Under the pieces are notes generated by a model. It saw only the letters and a program-made list of their open reading frames with translations. It was not told where the DNA came from and did no database searches. The translations under genes and the position numbers were made by a program. Below are positions 1 to 9,151 of a stretch of DNA of 64,000 nucleotides, piece after piece. The DNA is from Flavobacteriaceae bacterium UJ101 (GTDB lineage Bacteria > Bacteroidota > Bacteroidia > Flavobacteriales > UJ101), in assembly GCA_001880285.1 (NCBI GenBank), contig CP016269.1, forward strand, positions 2,614,501-2,678,500, given 5' to 3'. Each line of letters starts with the position of its first letter. Positions within the stretch are counted from its first letter, which is position 1.

Positions 1-71
1 TTCCCCCTAGCGAAAATAGATTGGATATTGGAGTTGAAGCAGGAGTATCGTATTTAGAAGAAGAGCATTAA
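1..71 (+). CDS. C-terminal end of an unidentified protein (cut by window start)
   Basis: An open frame enters at base 3 and ends at a TAA at 69-71, leaving about 22 codons with a tail of Tyr-Leu-Glu-Glu-Glu-His. The stop lies 5 bases before the TatD-family start, so the two genes are probably co-transcribed. The fragment is too short to assign a family. The alternating Gly/Val/Ala pattern before the acidic tail would fit a last beta-strand, but that is only a guess. Confidence 0.45.
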   Translation, partial: PPSENRLDIGVEAGVSYLEEEH

Positions 72-76
72 ATTAG

Positions 77-712
77 ATGTATACAAATATTCATACACAT
101 CATTATTATGGTGAGGGTTTGGAAATATTAAATACCTATCCAAATGATTTTATTGAACCAGAATCTTATTTTTCTATAGGAATCCATCCTTGGTATATAA
201 AAGAAGAAAATATCGATAAAGAGTTGTCAATATTAGAAGAAGTGATAAAAAAAAGTAATTGTGTTGCTATTGGGGAGTGTGGTTTGGATAAAAACTCAAA
301 AGTTGAATTTTCTTTACAAAAAGAAGTTTTTTTGAAACAACTTGAGCTAGCTGAAAAATATTCAAAACCTGTAATCATCCATTGTGTGAAAGCTTTTGGA
401 GAATTGATTTCAATATGCAAACCTTTTCATCATATCCCTTTAATTATTCATGGATATAACAAAAAACAGTTTTTAGGAGAACAATTAATAAAAGAAGGAT
501 TTTTTCTGTCTTTAGGAGCACATTTTCAAGAAAAAGAAGAATTGAAAAACATATTAAAAATACATTTCAATAAAATATTTTTTGAAACAGATGATAAAGA
601 AGTTTCGATTGAAAATATCTTCAAGGAAGCTGCGATTGTTTTATCAAAAAATAGCAATGAAATAAAAGAAGAACAATTTAGTAAAGTAAAAGAAATTTTT
701 AATGTCAGATAA
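77..712 (+). CDS. TatD family metal-dependent hydrolase
   Basis: This is a TIM-barrel metal hydrolase of the TatD family, members of which act as 3'-5' DNA exonucleases or phosphodiesterases. Visible metal-site motifs are H6-T-H8 near the N-terminus, GIHPW at 35-39, GECGLD at 66-71, His102 in VIIHC, His in IIHGY near 124, and ETD near 170. At 211 residues it is shorter than the usual 250-270 and close to the compact Bacteroidetes form. Its last 11 bases overlap the TcdA gene, implying translational coupling. The family is clear; the true substrate is not visible. Confidence 0.9.
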   Translation: MYTNIHTHHYYGEGLEILNTYPNDFIEPESYFSIGIHPWYIKEENIDKELSILEEVIKKSNCVAIGECGLDKNSKVEFSLQKEVFLKQLELAEKYSKPVIIHCVKAFGELISICKPFHHIPLIIHGYNKKQFLGEQLIKEGFFLSLGAHFQEKEELKNILKIHFNKIFFETDDKEVSIENIFKEAAIVLSKNSNEIKEEQFSKVKEIFNVR

Positions 713-1424
713 TTGGTTAGAAAGAACAACATTGTTACTTACTCAAGAAAAATTGAATGATTTAAAAAATGCAAATGTTTTAATTGTGGGCTTAGGAGGA
801 GTAGGGTCATTTGCAGCCGAATTTGTTGTTCGATCGGGTATTGGGAATTTAACAATAGTAGATGGTGATACAATAGATACGACAAATCGTAATCGTCAAT
901 TACCAGCATTGATTTCAACTATTGGAAAATCAAAGGTAGAGGTAGTAGGCAATCGTTTAAAAGATATTAATGCTGAATTGAACTTAACGAAAATTAATGA
1001 ATTTCTTACTTCCGGTAGGATGAAAGAAGTAGTGTTGTCTCAAGAATATGATTATATAATGGATTGCATTGATAGTGTTTCTCCCAAAGTAGATTTAATT
1101 GAAATAGCTAAAAGACATAAAATTAAGATAGTTTCTTCAATGGGAGCTGGAGGGAAAATGGATCCTTCTCAAGTTAAAATCAGAGATTTATCTAAAACAA
1201 AAGATTGCCCTTTAGCTAAAAATATAAGAAAACGTCTTAAAAAACGTAAAGTTGATAAAGGAGTTCGCTGTGTATTTTCAACAGAACTAGTTAGAGAAGA
1301 GAGTTTATGTTTAACAGATGGATCAAATTTCAAACAATCATATTACGGAACCAATAGTTATATGCCTGCTTTATTTGGTTTATATGCTGCTTCTGAGGTG
1401 ATTAGGAAATTGAGTAAATCTTAA
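702..1424 (+). CDS. tcdA: tRNA threonylcarbamoyladenosine dehydratase (ThiF/E1-like)
   Basis: TcdA is an ATP-dependent E1-like enzyme that cyclises t6A at position 37 of ANN-decoding tRNAs to ct6A. The nucleotide-binding loop GLGGVGS sits near residues 30-36, followed by an acidic strand (VDGD), the RNRQ adenylation motif near 66, and DCIDS near 122. The tail contains SYMPALFG, typical of the TcdA subgroup. Length (240) fits Bacteroidetes members. The start overlaps the preceding TatD-type gene by 11 bases. TsaC, which makes the t6A precursor, is also in this window at 46.2 kb. Confidence 0.9.
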   Translation: MSDNWLERTTLLLTQEKLNDLKNANVLIVGLGGVGSFAAEFVVRSGIGNLTIVDGDTIDTTNRNRQLPALISTIGKSKVEVVGNRLKDINAELNLTKINEFLTSGRMKEVVLSQEYDYIMDCIDSVSPKVDLIEIAKRHKIKIVSSMGAGGKMDPSQVKIRDLSKTKDCPLAKNIRKRLKKRKVDKGVRCVFSTELVREESLCLTDGSNFKQSYYGTNSYMPALFGLYAASEVIRKLSKS

Positions 1425-1430
1425 AAACTA

Positions 1431-1461
1431 AAAAAGTCCCGAACATTATTCGGGACTTTTT
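1431..1461. terminator. Bidirectional intrinsic terminator between tcdA and the DUF3332 gene
   Basis: A perfect 13-bp inverted repeat (AAAAAGTCCCGAA / TTCGGGACTTTTT) with a 5-base loop. It has A/T tracts on both sides, so it can stop both converging transcripts. Confidence 0.9.
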
Positions 1462-1479
1462 TAGTTAATTGTATGATAA

Positions 1480-2052
1480 TTATTTAGCAACAGCTAAATT
1501 ATTTGCATAAACAAATGTGTTAATCATAGCAATACCTGTTTCTTTATCTGTATTGGCATCAATTTTAATTGCTTCACCTTGTGGTGTGTAAACATAAATA
1601 AATCCATCTTTATAAGAAGAAAGTTTTACTTTTTCACCTTGAGGAGTTACAGCATTCCAAGATTGATCTTCTTCTTGGTATACTAATTCCATTTTTTCCC
1701 CCTTGTTTTCTCCTTTTAGAACTTCTATAGCAAATTTGTTTTTAGTGGCAGTGATCTCGTATTTCTTACCATTTTTACGAACAATTTGCTTTTCTATTTC
1801 CCCTTCGTTCATTCCGATAGGATTTGAACCTGTCCAAAATTCAATAGGGTTGAAGATAAATAAATCTCCTAAAGCAAAAACACCGTATACAGGAATGATA
1901 TTTAATCCCCAGAATATAAGGTTATCTACAAATTTGCTATTTGTTAACCCGTCGTTCCAATCTCTTAATCCGTTAAAAGCGTTGAAAGACCCTAAGCAGC
2001 TAGTAGTTAAAATTGCAGCTGCTAATACCATTGAAATTGTTGTTTTTTTCAT
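1480..2052 (-). CDS. DUF3332 family lipoprotein
   Basis: A 190-residue envelope protein of unknown function. It begins with a lipoprotein signal (hydrophobic stretch, then the lipobox LTTSC with Cys19). Next is a conserved block with FNGLRDWND and a hydrophobic Phe/Trp/Gly-rich segment (LIFWGLNIIPVYG, GDLFIFNPIEFWTGSNP), the hallmark of DUF3332. The C-terminal half looks like a small beta-rich domain. The hydrophobic core suggests a tight membrane association besides the lipid anchor. It is monocistronic, convergent with tcdA and sharing its terminator. No enzymatic motif is visible. Confidence 0.8.
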   Translation of the reverse strand: MKKTTISMVLAAAILTTSCLGSFNAFNGLRDWNDGLTNSKFVDNLIFWGLNIIPVYGVFALGDLFIFNPIEFWTGSNPIGMNEGEIEKQIVRKNGKKYEITATKNKFAIEVLKGENKGEKMELVYQEEDQSWNAVTPQGEKVKLSSYKDGFIYVYTPQGEAIKIDANTDKETGIAMINTFVYANNLAVAK

Positions 2053-2114
2053 AATTGTTTTTTTATTTAAAGTTTGTGATTAAAAATTAAAACATAAATA
2101 TACATTTATATTCG

Positions 2115-2873
2115 TTATTTAAATAATGATTTGCGTAATTTTTTCATTAAGTTGGAAGAATAGACAAAATCTAAGATATTTTCATCATTTGTAGTTAGCA
2201 AATCTTCTTTGGTTCCTTCCCAAACTTTATCACCAAATCGTAAATAGATAATAGTTTCACCTATTTCCATTACAGAATTCATATCATGACTATTAATAAT
2301 AGTGGTAGTATTATATTCATCTGTGATTTCAGAAATCAGATTGTCAATAACAATAGCTGTTTTAGGATCTAAGCCTGAATTGGGCTCATCACAAAAAAGA
2401 TATTTAGGGTTGTTTACAATGGCTCGTGCAATAGCTACTCTTTTTTGCATCCCTCCAGATAGTTCAGAAGGTAATTTTAAGTTTGAATTTGTTAATTCAA
2501 CACGTTCTAACACTTCATTTACACGATTTAACATTTCACCATTAGTCATTTTGGCAAACATTTTTAAAGGGAACATAACGTTTTCTTCTACGGTCATATA
2601 ATCAAACAAGGCGCTTCCTTGAAAAACCATTCCAATGTCAGCACGAAGTTGCTTTTGTTCTTTAAACGACATGTTTTGACTGGAAATACCATCATATAAA
2701 ATTTCGCCTGAAGATACATTGAATAAGCCTAAAAGACATTTTAAGAAAACCGTTTTTCCAGAACCACTTTGTCCAATAATTAAATTGGTTTTACCTTTCT
2801 GGAATTCAGCAGAAATTCCGTTCAAAATTTGAACATCACCAAATGATTTATATAAATTGTTAACCTGAATCAT
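2115..2873 (-). CDS. ABC transporter ATP-binding protein, MlaF type
   Basis: ATPase of an MCE/Mla-type phospholipid transporter, predicted to move lipids between outer and inner membrane. It carries Walker A GQSGSGKT (residues 34-41), the Q-loop (MVFQGSALFDYMTVEEN), the signature LSGGMQKR, Walker B LFCDEP with SGLDP, and the switch His in INSHD. The FQGSALFDYMTV block is characteristic of MlaF/YrbF-type ATPases. It directly follows the permease gene with no intergenic base. No MCE-domain (MlaD) gene is visible nearby, so the substrate-binding part must lie elsewhere. Confidence 0.9.
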   Translation of the reverse strand: MIQVNNLYKSFGDVQILNGISAEFQKGKTNLIIGQSGSGKTVFLKCLLGLFNVSSGEILYDGISSQNMSFKEQKQLRADIGMVFQGSALFDYMTVEENVMFPLKMFAKMTNGEMLNRVNEVLERVELTNSNLKLPSELSGGMQKRVAIARAIVNNPKYLFCDEPNSGLDPKTAIVIDNLISEITDEYNTTTIINSHDMNSVMEIGETIIYLRFGDKVWEGTKEDLLTTNDENILDFVYSSNLMKKLRKSLFK

Positions 2874-3659
2874 TTATCCGAGTAATATTTGAGTGATAAC
2901 TAAGTCTAAAATAATAATCAATACAGAAGTCCAAACGACTGCCGTAGTAGATGCTCTACCAACATCTAAAGAACCTCCATCTACGAAATAACCATGATAA
3001 GAAGGGACAGTGGCAATAACAAAAGCAAAGATGAAGGATTTAAAAATACTGTAAAAAAGATTAAAACTACTGTAACCTGTTTGTATTCCTTCAACATAAT
3101 CTACAGTTGCCCAATAGCCTGTTATAACTCCAATGAGCCATCCTCCTGCAATACCAATAACGATACTTAACATAATTAAAATAGGAAAACAAATCAAAGA
3201 AGCTATAATTTTAGGTAAGATAAGGAAACTAGCAGAGTTAATACCCATAACATCTAGAGCGTCAATTTGCTCAGTAACACGCATAGTACCTATACTTGAA
3301 GAAATAAAAGACCCTACTTTTCCAACTAAAATAATAGAAATCATGGTAGGAGCAAATTCTAATATTAAAATTTCCTTAGTAGAATAACCAATTAAATAGT
3401 CACCTAAAAAAGTGCTAATAGAAAGTTGATTACGCATTTGTAATGCAATTACAGCACCAACAAACAATGCAACAAAAGAAACTAAACCAAAAGAGCTGGT
3501 ACCTAGATCATGAATTTCTCTTATAATAAGTTCTTTATAAATACGTGCTTTTTCAGGCTTTTTGAATACTTTTCCTAAAAGCAAAAAGTAAGCTCCTGTA
3601 TGTTTTAAAATCTTATAAGTAAAAGATTTTCTTTTTATGAATGAAATAAGTTTTTCCAA
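2874..3659 (-). CDS. MlaE family lipid ABC permease, TTG start
   Basis: Integral membrane permease partnering the MlaF-type ATPase downstream. It has about five hydrophobic segments and family hallmarks such as GAVIALQ, EFAPTMISIILVGKVGS, EQIDALDVMGI and the C-terminal AVV-T motif. Length (261) is normal. The only start that keeps the conserved N-terminus is TTG at 3657-3659: an in-frame stop lies 12 bases upstream and no ATG occurs before the first membrane helix. A TACATTTG element sits 22 bases upstream on the minus strand. The function is a family-level inference. Confidence 0.88.
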   Translation of the reverse strand: MEKLISFIKRKSFTYKILKHTGAYFLLLGKVFKKPEKARIYKELIIREIHDLGTSSFGLVSFVALFVGAVIALQMRNQLSISTFLGDYLIGYSTKEILILEFAPTMISIILVGKVGSFISSSIGTMRVTEQIDALDVMGINSASFLILPKIIASLICFPILIMLSIVIGIAGGWLIGVITGYWATVDYVEGIQTGYSSFNLFYSIFKSFIFAFVIATVPSYHGYFVDGGSLDVGRASTTAVVWTSVLIIILDLVITQILLG

Positions 3660-3681
3660 AAAACAATTATTTTAAGTATTA

Positions 3682-3709
3682 CAAATGTAATTAAAAACGT
3701 TCAAAGGTA
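3682..3709 (-). promoter_or_regulatory. Two candidate -7 elements for the mlaEF-type operon
   Basis: On the minus strand TACATTTG lies at 3682-3689 and TACCTTTG at 3702-3709. Both match the Bacteroidota consensus TAnnTTTG and precede the TTG start by 22 and 42 bases. A TTG triplet lies upstream of the second. Confidence 0.5.
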
Positions 3710-3768
3710 TAGTTTTTGTATTAAACAATATTAATACGTTACTTTGTAATGTTACTATTTTGGTATTC

Positions 3769-4359
3769 ATGGAAAAACAATTAACGCACTTTTTACCTAA
3801 AGGTTCTGATCAATTAATTAAACAATGGATTTCTGATTTTCCATTGAGAATTATTGTTACAAAACCAAGAAAAACCAAGTTAGGTGATTATCGTTATTTA
3901 CCTAAATCAAGAGGACACCAAATAAGCTTGAATAATAATCTTTCATTAGAATTGTTTTTACTTACTTTAACACATGAAATTGCTCATATGCATGCGTTTG
4001 TTAAGTATGGAAGGAAAATTCAACCTCATGGTAAAGAATGGAAATATGTATTTAAAAACTTGATAATTCAAAGTTTTCCTTTTTATAGTTTAGAAGTTCA
4101 AAAAGCTTTGGCAGAATATGCTAAGAATCCTAAAGCTACGTTAAGTTCTCATCCTAAATTAGCAAAAAGTTTAATGAAAAATAGAGAAGAAAATTTTTAT
4201 TATCTTGACGATTTAAATAAGGGATCTTTGTTTATAGTAAATCAAAAAATTTTAAGAAAAGGAAATTTGAGGCGTACACGTTATCTTTGTGAAGAGTATC
4301 AATCGAATCGCAAGTATTTAGTTAGTCGTGCAGCTCAAGTAAAAAAATATAAAATTTAA
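3769..4359 (+). CDS. SprT-like zinc metalloprotease-domain protein
   Basis: A 196-residue SprT-like protein, a family related to the DNA-protein crosslink protease Spartan. The zinc motif HEIAH with the following HMHAF is near residues 70-78, and the third ligand region HGKEW lies about 20 residues later. The C-terminal zinc ribbon of E. coli SprT is absent: only one Cys is seen. I take ATG 3769 as the start; a TTG nine bases upstream is also in frame but weak. It is divergent from the Mla-type permease and 3 bases before the nucleotidyltransferase gene, so probably one transcript. The substrate is unknown. Confidence 0.82.
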   Translation: MEKQLTHFLPKGSDQLIKQWISDFPLRIIVTKPRKTKLGDYRYLPKSRGHQISLNNNLSLELFLLTLTHEIAHMHAFVKYGRKIQPHGKEWKYVFKNLIIQSFPFYSLEVQKALAEYAKNPKATLSSHPKLAKSLMKNREENFYYLDDLNKGSLFIVNQKILRKGNLRRTRYLCEEYQSNRKYLVSRAAQVKKYKI

Positions 4360-4362
4360 TTA

Positions 4363-5433
4363 ATGGAAAATCATTACGCAGTTATTATGGCAGGAGGAGT
4401 TGGTTCAAGGTTTTGGCCAGCTAGTACAGAAGAACAACCTAAGCAATTTCATGATTTTTTAGGAACTGGACGAACGTTGCTTCAACAAACTTACGATCGT
4501 CTATCAAAAGTAGTACCTAAGGAGAATATTTATTTTGTAATCAATAGAAAATATAAAAGTTTAGTATTAAATCAAATACCTGAAACAACAGAGATGCATC
4601 TAATTATGGAGCCTGCAGCAATGAATACAGCACCGTGTATTGCATATGCTTCATATAAAATCCATGCAAAGAATCCTGAAGCAAAGCTTTTTATAGCACC
4701 TTCTGATCATTTAATTATGTTTCAAGATGAGTTTGTAAGAATAGCTAAGATGGCATTACAGGAAGCAGAAGTAGAAGATAGGTTGATTACTTTAGGTATA
4801 CAGCCCAATCGTCCTGAAACAGGGTTTGGTTATATTCAATACGAATTTTCAGAAAAACGAATTAAGAAGGTTAAACAATTTACTGAAAAACCAGAACTTA
4901 AAAAAGCAAAAGAGTTTTTACATTCAGGAGATTATCTATGGAATTCTGGTATGTTTATTTGGAGTACAAAATCCATTATAAATGCTTTTGAAATTTTTGC
5001 ACCTAATCTACATCAGGTATTTTCAAAGGCACATTCTATTTATTTTACTGATCAAGAAGAAAACTATATAGAAACTGAGTATCCAAAAGTTGAAAAAGAT
5101 TCAATTGATTATGCAATAATGGAAAAATCAGATAAAGTTTTTGTGATTCCTTCTTCTTTTGGGTGGAGTGATTTGGGAACATGGAATTCTATTTATGATC
5201 ATCTGGAGAAAGATGAAAATAAAAATGCAACAAGAGGGAATGTACTGTCTTATAATTCAAAGAATTCATTAATTGTAGGAAATGAAAAGAAAGTAACGGT
5301 AGTTGAAGGATTGGAAGATTATTTTATAGTGGATACAGACGATGTTTTGGTTATTTGTAAAAAAGAAAATGCTCAAGATGTTAAATTGTATGTAAATGAT
5401 GTACGTAAAAATTTTGGAAAAGATTTTGTGTAA
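4363..5433 (+). CDS. manC: Mannose-1-phosphate guanylyltransferase
   Basis: Forms GDP-mannose from mannose-1-phosphate and GTP for fucose, rhamnose or mannose glycans. The signature MAGGVGSRFWPAS is at residues 9-21 and is followed by PKQF. Also visible are the substrate-binding PSDH, the ETGFGYI block and FTEKP near residue 170. At 356 residues it is the single-domain form, without the C-terminal phosphomannose isomerase cupin. It lies 3 bases after the SprT-like gene and 15 bases before the DUF389 gene, so a three-gene unit is likely. It could supply GDP-sugars to surface glycans, but nothing ties it to the polysaccharide locus 42 kb away. Confidence 0.92.
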   Translation: MENHYAVIMAGGVGSRFWPASTEEQPKQFHDFLGTGRTLLQQTYDRLSKVVPKENIYFVINRKYKSLVLNQIPETTEMHLIMEPAAMNTAPCIAYASYKIHAKNPEAKLFIAPSDHLIMFQDEFVRIAKMALQEAEVEDRLITLGIQPNRPETGFGYIQYEFSEKRIKKVKQFTEKPELKKAKEFLHSGDYLWNSGMFIWSTKSIINAFEIFAPNLHQVFSKAHSIYFTDQEENYIETEYPKVEKDSIDYAIMEKSDKVFVIPSSFGWSDLGTWNSIYDHLEKDENKNATRGNVLSYNSKNSLIVGNEKKVTVVEGLEDYFIVDTDDVLVICKKENAQDVKLYVNDVRKNFGKDFV

Positions 5434-5448
5434 ATTTAGAAAGTAAAG

Positions 5449-6897
5449 ATGGAAAGTAACAATAATGAAAATAAAAAGTCTTTTTTTGATAATAAAACGG
5501 TCCAACCAGAAGCAAAAAAAGCAAAAAACTTTTTAAAAGATTTTTTTAAAGGAATTTTAGATATTACAGAGGGGGTTTCCAAACCTAAAGCCGTTGAAGA
5601 AATTAAAGATAGTATTAGTTTCCGTGGTCATCAGGCCTGGATTTTAGTATTTTCCATTATGGTGGCATCGATTGGATTAAGTGCTGATTCGCCTGCTGTG
5701 GTTATCGGAGCCATGTTAATATCTCCTTTAATGGGGCCTATTGTAGGGGTAGGTTATTCTATTGGAGTTAATGATTTCGAAACGTTGAGAAGATCTTTAA
5801 TGAATTTGCTCGTTATGGTTGTTATTTCTTTGATTACTTCTTATATATATTTTTGGTTAAATCCTTTTAGTGAACTAAACCCTACAAAAGAATTATTGGC
5901 ACGAACGTATCCTACTATTTTAGATGTTTTTATTGCAACTTTTGGTGGTTTAGCAGGAGCAGTAGCCTTAACTAGAAAGGAAAAAAGTAATGTAGTACCA
6001 GGAGTAGCGATAGCAACAGCTTTGATGCCTCCTTTATGTACGGCAGGTTATGGTTTGGCAATAGGGAATTATGCTTATTTCGGAGGAGCCATTTATCTAT
6101 TCTTTATCAACTCAGTTTTTATTGCATTAACCACATTGTTGATTGTGAAACTTTTAAGATTCCCACTTGCAAAATATCAAGATGCTGTAAAAAGAAGAAG
6201 AACCAATATTTTTATAACTTTAATAGCTATTGTTACCATTGTTCCAAGTGCATTCTTTTTTATTAACGCATTGAGAGAAGGAGCTTTTAAAACTCAAACA
6301 GTAAAGTTTATTAATGATGAAATGATTGATAATTTTCCAAAGAGTAATTTCATTTACGACACCAATAAAGATTTTCAGTACAATAAAGATTCCGTTAGTT
6401 ATGTAACGGTTTGGAACTCTGGAGAAAGAGTTTCTGAAGATGTAATTACGATGTGGAATAATAAAATAAAAAAAGATCCATACCAACAAAATGTACAGTT
6501 TTTAATTCGTCAAGATGAAGATGTAAGACAACAATTAAGTCAAATGAAAGAAGGTGTGATTCAAGAATTAATTTTTGATCAAAAACATACAATTGCTCAA
6601 AAAGATTCTTTAATTCAAACTTTAAGAAAAGAATTATCAAATCATAAAAATGTTGAACAGAACGAGTTTCCAATTGTAACAGAAAAGGCTAAAACATTAT
6701 TCCCAGATTTAGATTATTTTGGATATGCTATGTTTGATGAAACTAATTTTAAACAAAAAGCATCTAATATACCAACCGCAATTATTTCATGGAAGGATAG
6801 CATATCTTCTGAAGTAAAAAAAGATCATCATCATAAATTGATGAAATGGTTAAAAGTAGAATTAAAAGTTGATACCATTCAAATAATTGAAAATTAA
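5449..6897 (+). CDS. DUF389 (TIGR00341-type) multi-pass membrane protein
   Basis: A 482-residue membrane protein of unknown function. After a charged N-terminus of about 65 residues come paired hydrophobic segments carrying the conserved DUF389 core (VMVASIGLS, SPAVVIGAMLISPLMGPIVG). A second block with GVAIATALMPPLCTAGYGLA follows. About six membrane segments lie between residues 60 and 285. The remaining 200 residues are soluble, charged and partly coiled-coil. Transport has been suggested for the family but never settled. It is 15 bases after manC. Confidence 0.85.
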   Translation: MESNNNENKKSFFDNKTVQPEAKKAKNFLKDFFKGILDITEGVSKPKAVEEIKDSISFRGHQAWILVFSIMVASIGLSADSPAVVIGAMLISPLMGPIVGVGYSIGVNDFETLRRSLMNLLVMVVISLITSYIYFWLNPFSELNPTKELLARTYPTILDVFIATFGGLAGAVALTRKEKSNVVPGVAIATALMPPLCTAGYGLAIGNYAYFGGAIYLFFINSVFIALTTLLIVKLLRFPLAKYQDAVKRRRTNIFITLIAIVTIVPSAFFFINALREGAFKTQTVKFINDEMIDNFPKSNFIYDTNKDFQYNKDSVSYVTVWNSGERVSEDVITMWNNKIKKDPYQQNVQFLIRQDEDVRQQLSQMKEGVIQELIFDQKHTIAQKDSLIQTLRKELSNHKNVEQNEFPIVTEKAKTLFPDLDYFGYAMFDETNFKQKASNIPTAIISWKDSISSEVKKDHHHKLMKWLKVELKVDTIQIIEN

Positions 6898-6914
6898 GTT
6901 TAGCATTATTTTTG
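6887..6914 (+). promoter_or_regulatory. Candidate promoter of the M15/S41 peptidase pair
   Basis: TTG at 6887-6889, a 17-base spacer, and TATTTTTG at 6907-6914 match the Bacteroidota TTG-N-TAnnTTTG pattern. It lies 13 bases before the ATG at 6928. Confidence 0.6.
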
Positions 6915-6927
6915 TTTTATTTAAATC

Positions 6928-7662
6928 ATGAATAGAAAAAAATTTATACAAAAAACCTTTTTAGGAGGATTAGGAATCATAGGAACTTCTAGTTTAATGA
7001 GTTTTCAAGAGTTTTCAATTTATTCTAAAAATGATTTAATAGGGAAAGGAAAAATTCCCTTAGTAGGAAATGGATATAATTTAAGAAAAGAAGCTTCTGA
7101 TCAATTTCTTGCTATGAAAAAGGCAGCAGCTAAGGCAGGATTTAATATCTATTCTGTTTCCAGTTTTCGATCATATGATCGTCAAAATGGAATTTGGACT
7201 CGAAAATATAAACGGTATAGAAAGCAAGGATTGTCACCTCAAAAATCAATTGAAAAGATTATTGAATATTCTACTATTCCAGGAACTTCACGTCATCATT
7301 GGGGAACCGATTTAGATATTGTAGATGCCAATAAAAAGATGCCTTCTAATCCTTTAAATGCAAAACATTTTGAAAAAGGAGGAATTTATTATACATTTAA
7401 GCAATGGTTAAACGAAAATGCTGCTGATTTTGGATTTTATGAAGTATATACTAAGGATCCTAACCGAAAAGGATTTAAGTATGAACCATGGCATTTTTCA
7501 TATCAACCTTTGGCAAAATTAATGTTGGATGAATATAAAGAACTCGATATAAAAACATTATTACAGCAAAATAAGTTGATTGGTAGTGAATATTTTACAG
7601 ATGAATTTATTGAAAAGTATACAAAAGAAAATATTTTAGATATTAATAAAAAACTATTATGA
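6928..7662 (+). CDS. M15 family D-alanyl-D-alanine carboxypeptidase (VanY-like)
   Basis: A peptidoglycan-trimming zinc peptidase. The VanY motifs are clear: the S-x-H-x-x-G-x-x-x-D site appears as TSRHHWGTDLDIVD near residues 118-131, and EPWHFSY near 192 supplies the catalytic Glu and third zinc ligand. The N-terminus (NRKKFIQKT followed by a Gly/Ser-rich hydrophobic stretch) looks like an export signal and resembles a twin-arginine signal with Arg-Lys instead of Arg-Arg. Length is 244. Its stop overlaps the next start as ATGA, so it is translationally coupled to the S41 peptidase. Confidence 0.88.
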   Translation: MNRKKFIQKTFLGGLGIIGTSSLMSFQEFSIYSKNDLIGKGKIPLVGNGYNLRKEASDQFLAMKKAAAKAGFNIYSVSSFRSYDRQNGIWTRKYKRYRKQGLSPQKSIEKIIEYSTIPGTSRHHWGTDLDIVDANKKMPSNPLNAKHFEKGGIYYTFKQWLNENAADFGFYEVYTKDPNRKGFKYEPWHFSYQPLAKLMLDEYKELDIKTLLQQNKLIGSEYFTDEFIEKYTKENILDINKKLL

Positions 7663-9131
7663 TGAAAAAACTAATATTAAGTATCATAACCCTAACAGCA
7701 CTTAGTTTTACCTCATGTTCTTCAGATGATGATAGTGCTCCTACAGGAGGCGATGCAAATGATGTCAATGCATTTGTTTGGAGAGGATTGAATACATGGT
7801 ATTATTGGCAAAGCGATATTCCAGATTTATCAGATAATATTACAGAGACAGCTTATAATAGCTTAATTACAAATAATACACCTGAGACACTATTTAATAG
7901 TTTATTATACCAAAAAGGGGTTGTGGATCGTAATTCATTTATTTTAAGTGATTATACTGTTTTAGAAAATGGATTGAGTGGTGTATCAGTTTCCGCAGGA
8001 TTTGAATACGGAACTCAAAAATTTTCTAATTCTGAGGATAGTTTTATTTTTATTGTATATGTAGTGCCAGGAACATCTGCTTATCAAGCAGGGATAAAAC
8101 GAGGAGATGTTTTTTTAAGTGCAAATGGTCAGAATTTCACATCTGATAATACTAGTACCTTATTAGCCTCTCCAACGGTTGAACTAGTTAAAGGTGAATT
8201 TATTATAGAGGATGATGGTAGCACAGTAATACAAGCAGGAGATAGTATAACGGTTCAAACTTCGGAAGAACAGGAAAACCCTATAATTTATTCAAGTGTA
8301 ATTGAAAAAAATGGAAATAAAATTGGATATTTATTTTTTAATTCTTTCACAAGGGAATTTAATGATGAGTTGAATACTGTATTTGCTGATTTTAAGACAA
8401 AAGGTATAAATGAATTAGTATTAGACCTACGATATAATGGGGGAGGAGATGTAGAAATGGCTACATATTTAGCCAGTATGATTAAAGGAGAAGGAAATAA
8501 TGGTAAATTATTCTCTCAATTGAGATTTAATGAAAAATCTGGGTTTATTAATAATTATAATTTTGTTAATACGCTAAATGTGTATTCTTTGAATCAAGAT
8601 GATCCGATAGCAACTGAAAGTATTAATGAGCTAAACTTATCTCGTTTGTTTGTAATAGGAACAGGTAATACAGCTTCTGCAAGTGAGTTAATTATAAATG
8701 GTTTGCGCCCCTATATGGATGTGGTGTTAGTAGGTAATACTACATATGGTAAAGATGTGGCATCATTTACATTATATGATTCAAGTACTTTTAATAAGAA
8801 TAATATAAACCCTGATCATAAATATGCTATGCAACCTATTGTTGCTAAAAATTTTAATAGCAAAGGAGAAAGTGATTATAGTCGTGGTTTTCAACCAGAT
8901 ATTCAAGTAGATGATTTTACAGAACCACTTGGAGCTATGTCACAATTTGGGGAGTTAACTGAACCTATGTTAAATGCTGCATTAGTAGAAATAGACCCTA
9001 GTTTTGTTGTCACATCTAGTGCTAGGGTTAATAAACTAATGAAAAAAGGAATAACAATAAGAGAAGCTAATTTATCAAGTGAGAATAATAGATTAAATTA
9101 TGAAATGGTTATTCGAGATTTACCTCAATAA
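7659..9131 (+). CDS. S41 family peptidase lipoprotein (PDZ + tail-specific protease)
   Basis: An envelope serine protease of the C-terminal-processing (S41) family. The lipoprotein signal ends at the lipobox FTSC (Cys20) followed by Ser-Ser-Asp-Asp-Asp, a spacer typical of Bacteroidetes surface lipoproteins. A PDZ-like domain (GTSAYQAGIKRGDVFLSANG) spans about 95-180. The protease domain follows, with VLDLRYNGGG near 255, the nucleophile Ser in TASASELI near 342 and the general-base Lys in TYGKD near 365. It overlaps the M15 peptidase by four bases, suggesting a paired cell-wall role. The substrate is unknown. Confidence 0.88.
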   Translation: MMKKLILSIITLTALSFTSCSSDDDSAPTGGDANDVNAFVWRGLNTWYYWQSDIPDLSDNITETAYNSLITNNTPETLFNSLLYQKGVVDRNSFILSDYTVLENGLSGVSVSAGFEYGTQKFSNSEDSFIFIVYVVPGTSAYQAGIKRGDVFLSANGQNFTSDNTSTLLASPTVELVKGEFIIEDDGSTVIQAGDSITVQTSEEQENPIIYSSVIEKNGNKIGYLFFNSFTREFNDELNTVFADFKTKGINELVLDLRYNGGGDVEMATYLASMIKGEGNNGKLFSQLRFNEKSGFINNYNFVNTLNVYSLNQDDPIATESINELNLSRLFVIGTGNTASASELIINGLRPYMDVVLVGNTTYGKDVASFTLYDSSTFNKNNINPDHKYAMQPIVAKNFNSKGESDYSRGFQPDIQVDDFTEPLGAMSQFGELTEPMLNAALVEIDPSFVVTSSARVNKLMKKGITIREANLSSENNRLNYEMVIRDLPQ

Positions 9132-9151
9132 ATAATTCCTAAAACAAATAT

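Noticed and set aside
1703-2083. 126-residue plus-strand open frame over the DUF3332 gene
   Set aside because: Its composition is that of an antisense shadow. The minus-strand frame has a lipobox and the family motifs.
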